The notes: generated by a model from the letters alone, not told the origin. Positions 1 through 9,612 are shown, counted from the first letter of the stretch. The stretch is 64,000 nt of DNA from Pseudomonas putida (GCA_041879295.1 CP047152.1:5709501-5773500); one strand, 5' to 3'. Made by a program: numbers and translations.

Positions 1-175
1 CGGTACGCGCACCGCGATGACGTTTTTCGAAGGTGCCGAAACCGACCAGGGTCACGGTGTCCTTGTCCAGGGCACCGGTGATGCTGTCGAGAATCGCGTT
101 CAAAACCTGATTGGCCTTTTCCTTGGTCAGGTCAGCCTTGTCGGCGATGACGGCGGCGAGTTCTGGTTTGCGCAT
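1..175 (-). CDS. hupA: DNA-binding protein HU, alpha-type (3' end outside window)
   Basis: Partial gene: the first 58 codons are present and the gene runs off the left edge. The N-terminus MRKPELAAVIADKADLTK and the segment VTLVGFGTFE are diagnostic of HU/IHF-fold nucleoid proteins (usual length about 90 residues). HU binds and bends DNA non-specifically as a dimer and compacts the nucleoid. The ATG at 175 is preceded by GAGG about 10 bases upstream. In Pseudomonas this gene sits next to rubB, as here. The product is certain; the paralogue name hupA (rather than hupB or hupN) comes from gene order. Confidence 0.9.
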   Translation of the reverse strand, partial: MRKPELAAVIADKADLTKEKANQVLNAILDSITGALDKDTVTLVGFGTFEKRHRGART

Positions 176-362
176 AGTGAAGCCTCTTTGACGGAATTCT
201 TGTTGTTATGCCGTGCTGCCTCTGGGAGCAGCGCTCAAGGCACCGCAGGCTCTAATCTGCGGCAGACGGGAGTGAGAATGGCACGAGCTCAGGGGCCGCG
301 CCAGTATCTGGGCGGCCATTGTGCAGGCAACAACAGGATAAATCCGACAGAACGCGCGCTAT

Positions 363-1511
363 TTACGCCATAACCGCTGGCAACTGACGATTCAGCGCCA
401 GCTTCTCCATCACCGCCGCTCCGGTGAGGGCGTAGCCCAGCAGCTTGCCGTCGGCATCTAGGCAGAGCACCTTGAGGTCACTGCCCTGCCCCTCTACCTG
501 CCAGATGCCTTCGCAGCCCTGTGGCGCCGGCGAGACAACCAGCGGACAGGCCGGGGTTTTCACGGTGATCGGCATCGGCCCGTAGGAAACGGCCGTCGGC
601 TTGCCCGCCAGGGTTTGCGCCAGCGCCCGGGCACAGCTCATCAGCGGCATCACATACAGCAGGTTGATGCCATCGACTTCGGCACAGTCGCCAAGGGCGA
701 AGATGTTGGCGTGTGAGGTACGTAGCTCGCGGTCTACGCTTACGCCACGATTGGTCTGCAGGCCGGCCGCGGCAGCCAGGTCGGTACGTGGGCGAAGGCC
801 GATGGCCGAAACCACCAAGTCGCAGACGATCACGCGGCCATCCGACAGGTGTGCCTCCAGGCCTTGGGTCACCTGCTGCAGGCGGGTCAGCACCGGCCCC
901 AAGTGGAAGCGCACACCCAGGCTCTCCAGCCCACCCTGCACTGCCGCCGCAGCGGCCGGGTGCAGCAGGGTCGGCATGACCTGTTCGCACGGAGCCACAA
1001 CGTCGACCTCGAAGCCGCCCAGGCTCATGTCGTTTGCAAATTCGCAGCCGATCAGACCGGCACCGAGGATCAGCACACGCTGCTTGCCAGCGGCGGCCGC
1101 ACGGAAGCGCGCGTAGTCTTCCAGGTCGTTGATCGGGAACACCAGATGGCCGCCATCACCCTCGATCGGCACCTGCACGGTCTGCGCCCCCCAGGCCAGC
1201 ACCAGGTCGCGGTACTCCACGGCCTCTTCGCCGATCCACAGCCGCTTGTGCCCCGGGTCGATGCCGCTGATGCGGGTATGGGTGCGGATCTCGGCATTAA
1301 GTTGCTCGGCCATAGCGCCCGGCTCAGCCATGCACAGGCCGTCGGCGTCCTTCTGCTTGGCAAAGCCCATGGAAAGCATCGGCTTGGAGTAGGAACGACC
1401 ATCGTCGGCGGTGATCAGCAACAGCGGCGTCTGCGCATCGAGCTTGCGAAATTCACGGGCCAGGTTGTAGCCCGCAAGGCCGGTACCGATGATTACCACA
1501 GGGGACGTCAT
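363..1511 (-). CDS. rubB: Rubredoxin-NAD(+) reductase
   Basis: 382-residue FAD/NAD(P)-dependent pyridine nucleotide-disulphide oxidoreductase-fold protein that passes electrons from NADH to rubredoxin, which serves alkane hydroxylases or oxidative-stress enzymes. Visible motifs are the FAD-binding GTGLAG (residues 9-14), the NAD-binding GAGLIG (150-155) and the second FAD motif [10 protein letters not shown] (about 272-281). There is no redox-active CxxxxC pair, as expected for this family. Rubredoxin lies immediately upstream with a 16-bp gap, so the two are probably co-transcribed. Synonyms in the literature include alkT. Confidence 0.93.
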   Translation of the reverse strand: MTSPVVIIGTGLAGYNLAREFRKLDAQTPLLLITADDGRSYSKPMLSMGFAKQKDADGLCMAEPGAMAEQLNAEIRTHTRISGIDPGHKRLWIGEEAVEYRDLVLAWGAQTVQVPIEGDGGHLVFPINDLEDYARFRAAAAGKQRVLILGAGLIGCEFANDMSLGGFEVDVVAPCEQVMPTLLHPAAAAAVQGGLESLGVRFHLGPVLTRLQQVTQGLEAHLSDGRVIVCDLVVSAIGLRPRTDLAAAAGLQTNRGVSVDRELRTSHANIFALGDCAEVDGINLLYVMPLMSCARALAQTLAGKPTAVSYGPMPITVKTPACPLVVSPAPQGCEGIWQVEGQGSDLKVLCLDADGKLLGYALTGAAVMEKLALNRQLPAVMA

Positions 1512-1527
1512 GTCGTGCTTTCCTCGA

Positions 1528-1695
1528 TTAACCGATGGAGATCATTTCAAAGTCGCTTTTGCCGACGCCACAGTCGGGGCACAGCCAGTCTTCAGGCACA
1601 TCCTCCCAACGGGTGCCGGGGGCGATGCCGTCGTCGGGCCAGCCCTCGGCTTCGTCGTAGATCAGGCCACAGACAATACATTGCCACTTTTTCAT
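1528..1695 (-). CDS. rubA: Rubredoxin
   Basis: 55-residue iron protein starting [18 protein letters not shown]. Both Fe(Cys)4 knuckles are present: CIVCG near residues 6-10 and CPDCG near 39-43, with the usual spacing of about 29 residues. It is a one-electron carrier that takes electrons from the reductase encoded next. A single rubredoxin gene is seen, whereas P. aeruginosa has two in tandem at this position. The upstream region holds REP-type repeats rather than an obvious promoter. Confidence 0.95.
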   Translation of the reverse strand: MKKWQCIVCGLIYDEAEGWPDDGIAPGTRWEDVPEDWLCPDCGVGKSDFEMISIG

Positions 1696-1742
1696 CAGGT
1701 CTATTTCCTCGGTTCAGGCTGGGGCTTGTGCTGCTGATGGCC

Positions 1743-1810
1743 ACTTCGCGGGCAAGCCCGCTGCTGCAGCGACCGCGAAGGGCCTGGCGGTCTTGCCCGC
1801 GAACGGGGCC
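1743..1810. repeat. REP-type repeat pair
   Basis: Two P. putida-type REP units, with cores TTCGCGGGCAAGCCCGC and CTTGCCCGCGAA, lie in the gap between divergent rubA and ubiC. Each can fold into a hairpin. Such units are dispersed through this window, always between genes. Confidence 0.75.
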
Positions 1811-1918
1811 AGCACGCAATGCGTGGGGGCTTTGTAGCGGCCCTGCCGGCAGTATGCAAGCAGTTGGGGCAATCATGCTAAGCTCGCCGCCTCTCTGGCA
1901 GTAACAAAGCATACCGAC

Positions 1919-2476
1919 GTGTCGTACGAATCCCCGCAAGCAGCCGCTGTCGCGTGGCTGCCGTATTCACAACTGGCGACCGACATCGACCAGCCCACCC
2001 TAGACTGGCTGTTCGACGAGGGCTCGCTGACCCGCCGCCTGACCCGTCTGTCCATTGATCACTTTTCCGTCACCCCGCTGTTCGAGGGCTGGCAGCCGCT
2101 GCGCGATGACGAATGCCAAGCGCTGGGCATCGCTGCCGGTTCCGAAGGCTGGGTGCGCGAAGTGTACCTGCGCGGCCATGGCCAACCTTGGGTATTCGCC
2201 CGCAGCGTGGCCAGCCGCAGCGCCCTGGAACGTGGTGGTCTGGACCTGGAAAGCTTGGGCAGCCGCTCGCTGGGCGAGTTGCTGTTCTGCGACCAGGCGT
2301 TCATCCGTCATCCACTTGAAGTGTGCAGTTACCCACAGGCCTGGCTGCCGTCCGAAGCAGCACATGCGGCGCTTTGGGGCCGCCGCTCGCGCTTCGAGCG
2401 CAACGGCCTGGACCTACTGGTGGCAGAAGTGTTCCTGCCGGCATTGTGGCAAGCGGCCAAGGAGGAAAACCGCTGA
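1919..2476 (+). CDS. ubiC: Chorismate--pyruvate lyase
   Basis: 185-residue enzyme that releases pyruvate from chorismate to give 4-hydroxybenzoate, the first committed step of ubiquinone synthesis. UbiC hallmarks include LTRRLT near residue 40, [11 protein letters not shown] near 78-88 and the conserved [12 protein letters not shown] block near 116-127. The start is a GTG at 1919; no better ATG exists in frame. The stop overlaps the ubiA start by one base, indicating translational coupling. Confidence 0.95.
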   Translation: MSYESPQAAAVAWLPYSQLATDIDQPTLDWLFDEGSLTRRLTRLSIDHFSVTPLFEGWQPLRDDECQALGIAAGSEGWVREVYLRGHGQPWVFARSVASRSALERGGLDLESLGSRSLGELLFCDQAFIRHPLEVCSYPQAWLPSEAAHAALWGRRSRFERNGLDLLVAEVFLPALWQAAKEENR

Positions 2477-3366
2477 TGTACCTGCAACTGCTCAAGTCGC
2501 TCAACCGCCTGCACCCACGGGCCTGGGACTTCGTCCAGCTCAGCCGCATGGACCGACCGATAGGCATCTACCTGCTGTTGTGGCCGACCCTGTCGGCAGT
2601 GTGGATTGCCGGCAACGGGTCACCAACCCTGGCCAATGTGCTCATTTTCGGCCTTGGTGTGGTGCTGATGCGCGCGGCCGGCTGCTGCATCAACGACTTT
2701 GCCGACCGCAAGGTTGACGGCCATGTCAAGCGGACCGCCGACCGCCCCCTGGCCAGTGGCCGGGTGCGGCTACGCGAGGCGCTGACACTGTTCGCGATTC
2801 TGGTCGGGGTGAGTTTCCTGCTGGTGCTGTGCACCAACAGCCGCACCGTCTGGCTGTCGTTCGGGGCGGTGGCCTTGGCGTTCTGCTACCCGTTCATGAA
2901 GCGCTACACCTACTACCCGCAGGTGGTGCTGGGGGCGGCGTATTCGTGGGGCATTCCCATGGCTTTCACAGCCGCTGGCGGTGAATTGCCGGCCGGCGCC
3001 TGGCTGCTGTATATCGCCAACCTGCTGTGGACGGTGGGTTATGACACCTATTACGCCATGGTCGACCGCGATGACGACCTGAAAATTGGCGTGAAATCGA
3101 CCGCGATCCTGTTCGGCGACGCCGATCGCAGCATCATCCTGACCCTGCAGCTGCTATCGCTGGGCTGCCTGTTGCTGGCCGGTAGCCGCTTCGACCTGGG
3201 TGGCTGGTTCCACCTTGGGTTGCTGGGTGCGGCGGCGTGCTTTGCCTGGGAATACTGGTCAACGCGCAAGCTGGACCGGGAATCGTGCTTCAAGGCATTT
3301 CTGCACAACCACTGGGCTGGGTTGCTGGTGTTTATCGGGGTAGTGCTGGATTACGCGCTGCGCTGA
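2476..3366 (+). CDS. ubiA: 4-hydroxybenzoate polyprenyltransferase
   Basis: 296-residue integral membrane prenyltransferase that attaches the polyprenyl tail to 4-hydroxybenzoate, using the product of UbiC. Both Mg-diphosphate-binding aspartate motifs are present: NDFADRKVD (residues 73-81) and [13 protein letters not shown] (about 189-201), separated by several hydrophobic helices. The frame stays open far upstream, but the ATG at 2476 has AAGGAGG 10-18 bases upstream and gives the standard family length. ubiC and ubiA form an operon. Confidence 0.96.
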   Translation: MYLQLLKSLNRLHPRAWDFVQLSRMDRPIGIYLLLWPTLSAVWIAGNGSPTLANVLIFGLGVVLMRAAGCCINDFADRKVDGHVKRTADRPLASGRVRLREALTLFAILVGVSFLLVLCTNSRTVWLSFGAVALAFCYPFMKRYTYYPQVVLGAAYSWGIPMAFTAAGGELPAGAWLLYIANLLWTVGYDTYYAMVDRDDDLKIGVKSTAILFGDADRSIILTLQLLSLGCLLLAGSRFDLGGWFHLGLLGAAACFAWEYWSTRKLDRESCFKAFLHNHWAGLLVFIGVVLDYALR

Positions 3367-3373
3367 GTAGTTT

Positions 3374-3392
3374 GGGGCTGCAGTGCAGCCCC
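3374..3392. terminator. Hairpin after ubiA
   Basis: Perfect inverted repeat GGGGCTGCA / TGCAGCCCC with a one-base loop between the convergent ends of ubiA and the secreted-repeat protein gene. There is no clear T-run, so it is a stem-loop boundary more than a textbook terminator. Confidence 0.5.
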
Positions 3393-3399
3393 GGCTAGC

Positions 3400-3783
3400 T
3401 CAAGGCTTGGCAACGTGCCAGACGTCTTTCATGCCGTCACCGGTCATGTCACCGGCCTTCTTGTCCTTGATGAAGGTATACAGTGGCTTGCCGTCGTAAG
3501 CCCACTGCATCGAACCGTCGTCACGCGTTACATGGGTCCATTTATCCTTAGGTGCTTCGTCTTCTTTCTTGACCATCAAAGGTGGCCAGTTCTTGGCGCA
3601 CTCGCCATTGCACATCGACTTGCCGCCCGCATCCTTGTCAAAGGTGTACAGGGTCATGCCGGCATGATCGACCCACATGCCGTCCTTCTCCATGGCATGG
3701 TGGGCCAACGCCACCCCCGGGAGCGCCAGCGCAGTGAAAAGGGCCATCCAGCTCAGCGTATGTCGTGTCATTGGATTCACCAT
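3400..3783 (-). CDS. Secreted COG4315-type repeat protein
   Basis: Small exported protein of unknown function, 123-127 residues. It has a signal peptide (MTRHTLSWMALFTALALPG, cleavage near ALA-HH) and two copies of the family motif: GMTLYTFDKDAGGKSMCNGECAKNWPPL-like near residue 42 and GKPLYTFIKDKKAG near 98. Neither of two nearby ATGs (3783 and 3771) has a strong Shine-Dalgarno; the 3771 start gives the more typical signal peptide. It faces ubiA and lies divergent from phoB. No biochemical role is known for the family. Confidence 0.8.
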   Translation of the reverse strand: MVNPMTRHTLSWMALFTALALPGVALAHHAMEKDGMWVDHAGMTLYTFDKDAGGKSMCNGECAKNWPPLMVKKEDEAPKDKWTHVTRDDGSMQWAYDGKPLYTFIKDKKAGDMTGDGMKDVWHVAKP

Positions 3784-3873
3784 TGTTTCGGGGGGAAATG
3801 AGTTCGAGTTGCCATTAAAGCGGCCCTCTGTAGCCTAGTTCAGTCACGGAATGTCGCCAGAACGGCCAACACC

Positions 3874-3891
3874 CTGTCACACAGCTGCAAT
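3874..3891 (+). promoter_or_regulatory. Pho box upstream of phoB
   Basis: CTGTCAC-ACAG-CTGCAAT is two PhoB half-sites in the usual 7+4+7 arrangement (consensus CTGTCAT-N4-CTGTCAT), ending 53 bases before the phoB ATG. It implies autoregulation of phoBR. Confidence 0.8.
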
Positions 3892-3944
3892 AATTCCGTT
3901 ATCTAATGCGGGCCAAGACACCGAATCCAGGAGAGGTTTTGAGC

Positions 3945-4634
3945 ATGGTAGGCAGGAACATTCTGATCGTCGACGACGAAGCGCCCATTCGCGAGATGAT
4001 CGCCGTTGCCCTGGAAATGGCCGGCTATGACTGCCTGGAAGCGGAAAACTCGCAACAGGCCCATGCGATCATCGTCGACCGCAAACCGGACCTGATCCTG
4101 CTCGACTGGATGCTGCCGGGCACCTCCGGCATCGAGCTGGCCCGCCGCCTGAAGCGCGACGAGTTGACCGGTGATATCCCGATCATCATGCTCACCGCCA
4201 AGGGTGAAGAGGACAACAAGATCCAGGGCCTGGAAGTGGGCGCCGACGACTACATCACCAAACCGTTCTCGCCGCGTGAACTGGTCGCGCGACTGAAAGC
4301 CGTGCTGCGCCGCACTGGCCCGAGCGACAGCGAAGCGCCGATCGAGGTCGGTGGCCTGCTGCTCGATCCGATCAGCCACCGCGTGACCATCGACGGCAAG
4401 CCGGCCGAGATGGGCCCTACCGAATACCGCCTGCTGCAGTTTTTCATGACCCACCAGGAACGCGCCTATACCCGAGGCCAACTGCTGGACCAGGTGTGGG
4501 GCGGCAACGTCTATGTCGAGGAACGTACCGTCGACGTGCACATCCGTCGCTTGCGCAAGGCACTGGGTGAAGCTTACGAGAATCTGGTACAAACCGTCCG
4601 GGGCACTGGCTACCGCTTCTCGACCAAGAGCTGA
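3945..4634 (+). CDS. phoB: Phosphate regulon response regulator PhoB
   Basis: 229-residue OmpR/PhoB-family regulator. The receiver domain (about 1-120) carries the acidic pair D10/D11, phospho-acceptor D54 and K106 in TKPF; a winged-helix DNA-binding domain (about 130-229) ends VRGTGYRF. PhoR phosphorylates it at low phosphate, and it then binds Pho boxes such as those upstream of phoB and pstS here. The ATG at 3945 is preferred over an in-frame ATG 39 bases earlier because AGGAGAGG lies just upstream and it gives the standard length. Confidence 0.97.
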   Translation: MVGRNILIVDDEAPIREMIAVALEMAGYDCLEAENSQQAHAIIVDRKPDLILLDWMLPGTSGIELARRLKRDELTGDIPIIMLTAKGEEDNKIQGLEVGADDYITKPFSPRELVARLKAVLRRTGPSDSEAPIEVGGLLLDPISHRVTIDGKPAEMGPTEYRLLQFFMTHQERAYTRGQLLDQVWGGNVYVEERTVDVHIRRLRKALGEAYENLVQTVRGTGYRFSTKS

Positions 4635-4682
4635 TCGAGTTCCCGAGCGCCAAGCTGCACGTCGTTGTACAAGGACCGTCAA

Positions 4683-5990
4683 TTGAACCAGAACTGGCAC
4701 GCAACCCTGATTCGCCATCTGCTGTTGCTGATTACCGTCTGCCTGATCGGCGGGCTGGTAAGCGGCTACTACGGCTGGAGCCTGGCCATTGGCCTGGCGC
4801 TCTATCTGGGCTGGACCCTCAAGCAACTGCTGCGCTTGCACGACTGGCTGCGCAATCACCAACCCGACGAAGCACCGCCCGATGGCTACGGCCTGTGGGG
4901 CGAGGTATTCGATAGCATCTACCACCTGCAACGCCGCGACCAGCGCGTGCGGGGCCGCCTGCAGGCAGTGATCGACCGGGTGCAGGAGTCCACCGCCGCG
5001 CTGCGTGACGCGGTAATCATGCTCGACAGCGACGGCAACCTGGAATGGTGGAACCGCGCCGCCGAAACCCTGCTGGGCTTCAAGACACCACAGGACGGTG
5101 GCCAGCAGGTGACCAATCTGGTGCGCCACCCGCTCTTCAAAGAGTACTTCGAGGCGGAAAACTACCTCGAACCGCTGGAAATCCCTTCGCCGATCAATGA
5201 CCGCATGCGCGTGCAGTTGCACATCACCCGCTACGGCAACAATGAACACCTGATGCTGGTGCGCGATGTCACCCGCATCCACCAGCTGGAACAGATGCGC
5301 AAGGACTTCGTCGCCAACGTGTCCCACGAGCTGCGCACACCACTGACGGTAATCACCGGCTACCTGGAAACCCTGCTGGACAACGTCGAAGACGTGAACC
5401 CGCGGTGGAGCCGCGCCCTGCAGCAGATGAGCCAGCAAGGCTCGCGCATGCAAACCCTGCTCAACGATTTGTTGCTACTGGCCAAACTGGAAGCCACCGA
5501 TTACCCATCGGACAACCAGCCGGTGGCAGTCGATGCCCTGCTCGCCGCCATCAAGAACGACGCCCAGGCCCTGTCCGGGCCGCGCAACCAGCACATCAGC
5601 CTGGAAGCTGCGCCCGGCGTCAAGCTGAAGGGCAGCGAGTCGGAATTGCGCAGTGCCTTTTCCAATCTGGTGTTCAATGCAGTCAAGTACACCCAGGACG
5701 AAGGCAACATCCGCATCCGCTGGTGGGTCGATGCCCAGGGCGCTCATCTGTCGGTGCAGGACTCGGGGGTGGGCATCGATGCCAAGCACTTGCCACGCCT
5801 GACCGAGCGTTTCTACCGGGTAGACTCCAGCCGTGCATCGAATACCGGCGGGACCGGGTTGGGGCTCGCAATCGTCAAGCATGTGCTGATGCGCCACCGC
5901 GGCAAGCTGGAAATCAGCAGTGTACCGGGGCATGGCAGCACCTTTACCTGTCACTTTGCGCCAGCACAATTGGCCAACGAAAAGGCTTGA
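4683..5990 (+). CDS. phoR: Phosphate regulon sensor kinase PhoR
   Basis: 435-residue membrane histidine kinase. Two N-terminal hydrophobic segments (about residues 10-50) are followed by a PAS region (about 100-200), the dimerisation box NVSHELRTPLT with phospho-accepting H215, and the ATPase N, G1 (DSGVGI) and G2 (GGTGLGLAI) boxes. It monitors the Pst transporter through PhoU and controls PhoB. The TTG at 4683 is chosen because AAGGA sits seven bases upstream; another TTG at 4665 would add six residues. Cotranscribed with phoB. Confidence 0.94.
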   Translation: MNQNWHATLIRHLLLLITVCLIGGLVSGYYGWSLAIGLALYLGWTLKQLLRLHDWLRNHQPDEAPPDGYGLWGEVFDSIYHLQRRDQRVRGRLQAVIDRVQESTAALRDAVIMLDSDGNLEWWNRAAETLLGFKTPQDGGQQVTNLVRHPLFKEYFEAENYLEPLEIPSPINDRMRVQLHITRYGNNEHLMLVRDVTRIHQLEQMRKDFVANVSHELRTPLTVITGYLETLLDNVEDVNPRWSRALQQMSQQGSRMQTLLNDLLLLAKLEATDYPSDNQPVAVDALLAAIKNDAQALSGPRNQHISLEAAPGVKLKGSESELRSAFSNLVFNAVKYTQDEGNIRIRWWVDAQGAHLSVQDSGVGIDAKHLPRLTERFYRVDSSRASNTGGTGLGLAIVKHVLMRHRGKLEISSVPGHGSTFTCHFAPAQLANEKA

Positions 5991-6006
5991 GATTGGCGCT
6001 GATGCG

Positions 6007-6040
6007 CAGCCCTTCGCGGGCCCGCCCGCTCCCGCAGGGA
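6007..6040. repeat. REP-type repeat
   Basis: A single REP-like unit (CCTTCGCGGGCCCGCCCGCT followed by CCCGCAGGG) between phoR and its terminator. Confidence 0.6.
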
Positions 6041-6098
6041 CCGCAATAAATCCGCTGCCCTTTGCTTTTGCGGCCCCAGCCGCTACATTGGATTCCCC

Positions 6099-6125
6099 GT
6101 GCCAGCAAAAGCTGGCACTTTTTTT
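6099..6125 (+). terminator. Rho-independent terminator of phoBR
   Basis: GTGCCAGC-AAAA-GCTGGCAC followed by seven T residues, 108 bases after the phoR stop. Confidence 0.92.
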
Positions 6126-6163
6126 CTCTCTATCTCAAAGACGGACCCCGTAAAAACTCCATC

Positions 6164-7504
6164 ATGGACCCTTCCTCTGGTATCAGCCTCACCTCGTTAT
6201 TCGCCGATTTCGGCATGATCATCTTTGCCTTCCTGCTGGTGCTGCTCAACGGCTTCTTCGTTGCTGCGGAGTTCGCCATGGTCAAGCTGCGCGCCACACG
6301 CGTGGAGGCCATCGCCGAAAAGCACGGCTGGCGCGGCAACATCCTGCGCAAGGTTCACAACCAGCTCGACGCCTACCTGTCAGCCTGCCAGTTGGGTATC
6401 ACCCTTGCCTCGCTGGGCCTGGGCTGGGTGGGTGAGCCCGCCTTCGCCCACCTGCTGGAGCCATTGCTGGCCTATTTCGGCGTGGACAGCGCCGAGCTGG
6501 TCAAGGGGATCTCGTTCTTCGTCGCCTTCTTCGTCATCTCGTACCTGCACATCGTGGTCGGCGAGCTGGCACCCAAGTCCTGGGCCATCCGCAAGCCAGA
6601 GCTGCTGTCGCTGTGGACTGCGGTACCGCTCTACCTGTTCTACTGGGCAATGTACCCGGCCATCTACCTGCTCAATGCCAGTGCCAACACCATTCTGCGC
6701 ATTGCCGGCCAGGGCGAGCCTGGCCCGCACCACGAACACCACTACAGCCGCGAAGAGCTCAAGCTGATCCTGCACTCCAGCCGCGGTCAGGACCCAAGCG
6801 ACCAAGGCATGCGCGTGCTGGCCTCGGCCGTGGAAATGGGCGAGCTGGAAGTGGTCGACTGGGCCAACTCGCGTGAGGACATGATCAGCATCGACGCCCA
6901 TGCGCCTCTGAAGCAGATCCTGGCTCTGGTGCGCCGCCACAAGTTCAGCCGCTACCCGGTATACGACGCCGAGCGCGAAGAATTCACCGGCCTGCTGCAC
7001 ATCAAGGACCTGCTGCTGGAGCTGGCTGAGCTGGAGCACTTGCCAGAGACCATCGACCTGGAGGACCTTGCCCGGCCACTCGAACGCGTGTCGCGGCACA
7101 TGCCCTTGGCCCAGTTGCTGGAGCAGTTCCGTAAGGGCGGGGCGCACTTCGTACTGGTAGAAGAGGCCGATGGCAAGGTGATCGGCTACCTGACCATGGA
7201 AGACGTGCTGGAAGTGCTGGTGGGCGACATCCAGGACGAGCACCGCAAGACCGAGCGAGGCATTCTCGCCTACCAGCCGGGCAAGCTGCTGGTGCGCGGG
7301 GACACCCCGCTGTTCAAGGTCGAGCGCCTGCTGGGTATCGACCTTGACCACATCGAGGCGGAAACTCTGGCCGGGCTGATCTACGAGACGCTCAAGCGCG
7401 TCCCTGAAGAAGAGGAAGTGCTGGAGGTCGAAGGGCTGCGCATCATCATCAAGAAGATGAAAGGGCCCAAGATCGTACTGGCCAAGGTGCTGAAGCTGGA
7501 TTGA
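6164..7504 (+). CDS. CorC/HlyC-family membrane protein (CNNM-CBS)
   Basis: 446-residue inner-membrane protein of the hemolysin C/CorC family. The N-terminal CNNM (DUF21) domain has three or four transmembrane helices (about 12-190). It is followed by a CBS pair (about 225-350; for example FSRYPVYDAEREEFTGLLHIKDLL) and a C-terminal CorC-type transporter-associated domain. Relatives act in Mg/Co efflux or membrane repair; the substrate is not determined here. The ATG at 6164 matches the family N-terminus but has only a weak ribosome site. It lies next to phoBR in other pseudomonads without being a known Pho gene. Confidence 0.85.
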   Translation: MDPSSGISLTSLFADFGMIIFAFLLVLLNGFFVAAEFAMVKLRATRVEAIAEKHGWRGNILRKVHNQLDAYLSACQLGITLASLGLGWVGEPAFAHLLEPLLAYFGVDSAELVKGISFFVAFFVISYLHIVVGELAPKSWAIRKPELLSLWTAVPLYLFYWAMYPAIYLLNASANTILRIAGQGEPGPHHEHHYSREELKLILHSSRGQDPSDQGMRVLASAVEMGELEVVDWANSREDMISIDAHAPLKQILALVRRHKFSRYPVYDAEREEFTGLLHIKDLLLELAELEHLPETIDLEDLARPLERVSRHMPLAQLLEQFRKGGAHFVLVEEADGKVIGYLTMEDVLEVLVGDIQDEHRKTERGILAYQPGKLLVRGDTPLFKVERLLGIDLDHIEAETLAGLIYETLKRVPEEEEVLEVEGLRIIIKKMKGPKIVLAKVLKLD

Positions 7505-7516
7505 TGGTCCAATCGG

Positions 7517-8413
7517 TCAGGGGTTGCCGGCAGTGAAATCCGGCATCCCGCTGATCGGCCTGGCGAAGCGGTAAGGTATCGATTCCAGCGCCAACCCCAC
7601 ATTGCGCTGCACCACAAAATGCAGGTGCGGCCCAGTGCTGTTGCCGGTATTGCCCGACTTGGCCAGCATCTGGCCCTGCCGTACCCTTTGCCCCTCCGCC
7701 ACCACCACCGAACCGCGCATCAGGTGAAGGTATACGCCCATGGTGCCATCCGGGTGCAAAATCCTGACAAAGTTGCCCGAGGGGTTTGGGCCGCGCCCGC
7801 TCTGGCTGTTCTCCGTCTTCACCACCACCCCTTCCCGCGCGGCGATGATGGTGGTGCCTTCGGGCATGGCGACATCCATGGCGTAGCGCCCTTTGGGTCC
7901 AAAATGACTGACGCGGCCATTGGGGCCCTGAGTGACGCGGAACGGCCCGCCAATCCACGGGAACGCATAGCGGAAGCCCTGGGGCCGCTTACCCGGGTCA
8001 CCCATGGCCTGCAGCAGGGTCGAACGGTAGTTCAGCAGCAGCCCGGGCCGCCCCCTGAGCACACTGAGCATCTGCGTGCTGCGCGGCGGCAGCAGCCGAC
8101 GCACAATACGCGGGGCATCGCCGCCTTGTGCGTTGACCAGGTTGTCCAGCCGCAACTCTACCTCTACCGGCACGTGCAGCTCGTTACGTGCGGAAAAGCT
8201 CACACCACCGTCGAAGGTTTTCGCATTCAGCCGCACTTGGCCTTCGAGCGTTTCGACCATGGGCTCGCGCAGCACCAAGGGCTTGGCGCCGGGGCCAGGC
8301 CGGTCAGAATAGGAGATGACACCGGAATCGTCGGTGATCTTGTAGAGCGTCACGCCCTGGCTCGACGCTGAGGCCATGAGTAATGCACAGAACAGCAGCA
8401 GGCGGGCGGGCAT
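7517..8413 (-). CDS. Secreted M23-family peptidase
   Basis: 298-residue exported peptidase. A signal peptide (about 1-20) is followed by a DUF4124-like segment (TLYKITDDSGVISYSDRPG), a beta-rich middle, and a LytM/M23 Zn-peptidase domain (about 155-290) with ligand motifs HFGPKGRYAMD (HxxxxxxxxxD) and HLHF. It probably cuts peptidoglycan crosslinks in the periplasm. All zinc ligands look intact. It is convergent with the CorC-like gene (12-bp gap) and stands downstream of the response-regulator gene on the same strand. Confidence 0.88.
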   Translation of the reverse strand: MPARLLLFCALLMASASSQGVTLYKITDDSGVISYSDRPGPGAKPLVLREPMVETLEGQVRLNAKTFDGGVSFSARNELHVPVEVELRLDNLVNAQGGDAPRIVRRLLPPRSTQMLSVLRGRPGLLLNYRSTLLQAMGDPGKRPQGFRYAFPWIGGPFRVTQGPNGRVSHFGPKGRYAMDVAMPEGTTIIAAREGVVVKTENSQSGRGPNPSGNFVRILHPDGTMGVYLHLMRGSVVVAEGQRVRQGQMLAKSGNTGNSTGPHLHFVVQRNVGLALESIPYRFARPISGMPDFTAGNP

Positions 8414-8502
8414 GATAGTGGCTTTTTGACAGTTATGATCTGTCGAAGCCTAGCAGCGGGTTTTACGGTCTGTATTGCAGTTGGTCGGATGGGGCGAGGC
8501 AG

Positions 8503-8543
8503 GCTTTTGGCAGGAGCAGCCTTGTGCTGCGCCTGCCAAAAGC
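8503..8543. terminator. Long stem-loop after the response-regulator gene
   Basis: Outer arms GCTTTTGGCAGG / CCTGCCAAAAGC are perfectly complementary and inner arms AGCAGC / TGCTGC extend the stem. It sits 17 bases past the stop of the upstream minus-strand gene. The poly-T is inside the stem, so it could terminate in both directions or protect the 3' end. Confidence 0.6.
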
Positions 8544-8559
8544 ATGGCGCGGGGCCGGG

Positions 8560-9450
8560 TCAGGCACCAGGGGTGAAGTGCTTCTGCGCAGTGCCGCGGG
8601 CGATCAACCGAGAAAGGTAGTCGAGCTTCTGGGCATCCTGGTCGACAAACTTGAACGTCAACTGTAACCAGTCACTGTCAGGTTTTGGCTCCAACGCCGC
8701 GACAGCATGCAGGTAGCCGTTCAGGCGAGCGACTTCGGCACTTTCGCCCTGCTCCAAGTCCAGCACCGCACCTTCCAGCACCTGTGGCAGCGCTTCGCTG
8801 CGGCGTACCACCAGCAGTGCCTCTTTCAGGCTCAACGCCTTGATCACGCATGGCTGCGTGCCGCTGGCCAGGCGCAACTGGCCCTGGCCACGGCCGCTTG
8901 GCGCGGGGGCAGCCGGTGCGGGAGCCGCGACCAAAGGCTTGGCCGACGCTGGCGCTGGCGCCGCAACCTTGACCGCTTCCGGCTTACCCGCAGTCAACGC
9001 GTTCAACGAATCGTTGGCAAACGCCGAGTTGGCTCGCGCCGGGCCGATGGCCATCAGGCTGTCGAGCTTGCCGATCTTGGTCAGGGCTTTCTTAACCTTG
9101 GTCAGCAGTTGCTCGTTGGTGAACGGCTTGCCTACAAAATCGGAAACGCCCGCCTGGATCGCCTGAATGACGTTTTCCTTGTCGCCACGGCTGGTCACCA
9201 TGATGAACTGCAGGTTCTTCAGTGCAGGCTGCTGACGGCACCAGGTCAGCAGTTCCAAGCCAGACATTTCCGGCATCTCCCAGTCGCACAGGACCAGGTC
9301 GAACGCTTCCTTACCGAGCATGACCATGGCCTTGCGACCGTTGACCGCGTCTTCGATGGCCATACCCGGGAAGGCATTGCGCAGACACTTGCGGACCAGA
9401 TCACGGATAAACGGGGCGTCATCCACGACCAGCACATTCACTTTACTCAT
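8560..9450 (-). CDS. Orphan response regulator with C-terminal PilZ-like domain
   Basis: 296-residue protein. The N-terminal receiver (about 1-125) has D10/D11, phospho-acceptor D56 and K108 in GKPF. An Ala/Pro-rich linker (about 150-190) leads to a C-terminal domain (about 195-296) that resembles PilZ-type beta-barrels in general pattern (my inference). No kinase gene is adjacent. The position between the Pho block and an M23 peptidase is conserved in pseudomonads. Output is unknown; a c-di-GMP or cell-surface role is possible but unproven. Confidence 0.8.
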   Translation of the reverse strand: MSKVNVLVVDDAPFIRDLVRKCLRNAFPGMAIEDAVNGRKAMVMLGKEAFDLVLCDWEMPEMSGLELLTWCRQQPALKNLQFIMVTSRGDKENVIQAIQAGVSDFVGKPFTNEQLLTKVKKALTKIGKLDSLMAIGPARANSAFANDSLNALTAGKPEAVKVAAPAPASAKPLVAAPAPAAPAPSGRGQGQLRLASGTQPCVIKALSLKEALLVVRRSEALPQVLEGAVLDLEQGESAEVARLNGYLHAVAALEPKPDSDWLQLTFKFVDQDAQKLDYLSRLIARGTAQKHFTPGA

Positions 9451-9565
9451 CGATACTCCTTATGAATCCCGTCTAGCCTACTGCCAATGATGGCCACTTG
9501 CTACAACCTGGTCACGCCGGGACTTCTTCACATCGTTCGCGGGTGCCTGCCGGCTCTCGACCGCA

Positions 9566-9594
9566 AACGAAAACGCCCGGCCAAGGCCGGGCGT
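9566..9594 (-). terminator. Rho-independent terminator of the pst-phoU operon
   Basis: On the minus strand CGCCCGGCC-TT-GGCCGGGCG is followed by TTTTCGTTT, just past the phoU stop. Confidence 0.9.
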
Positions 9595-9612
9595 CGATGC
9601 TCGGGAGCAACC

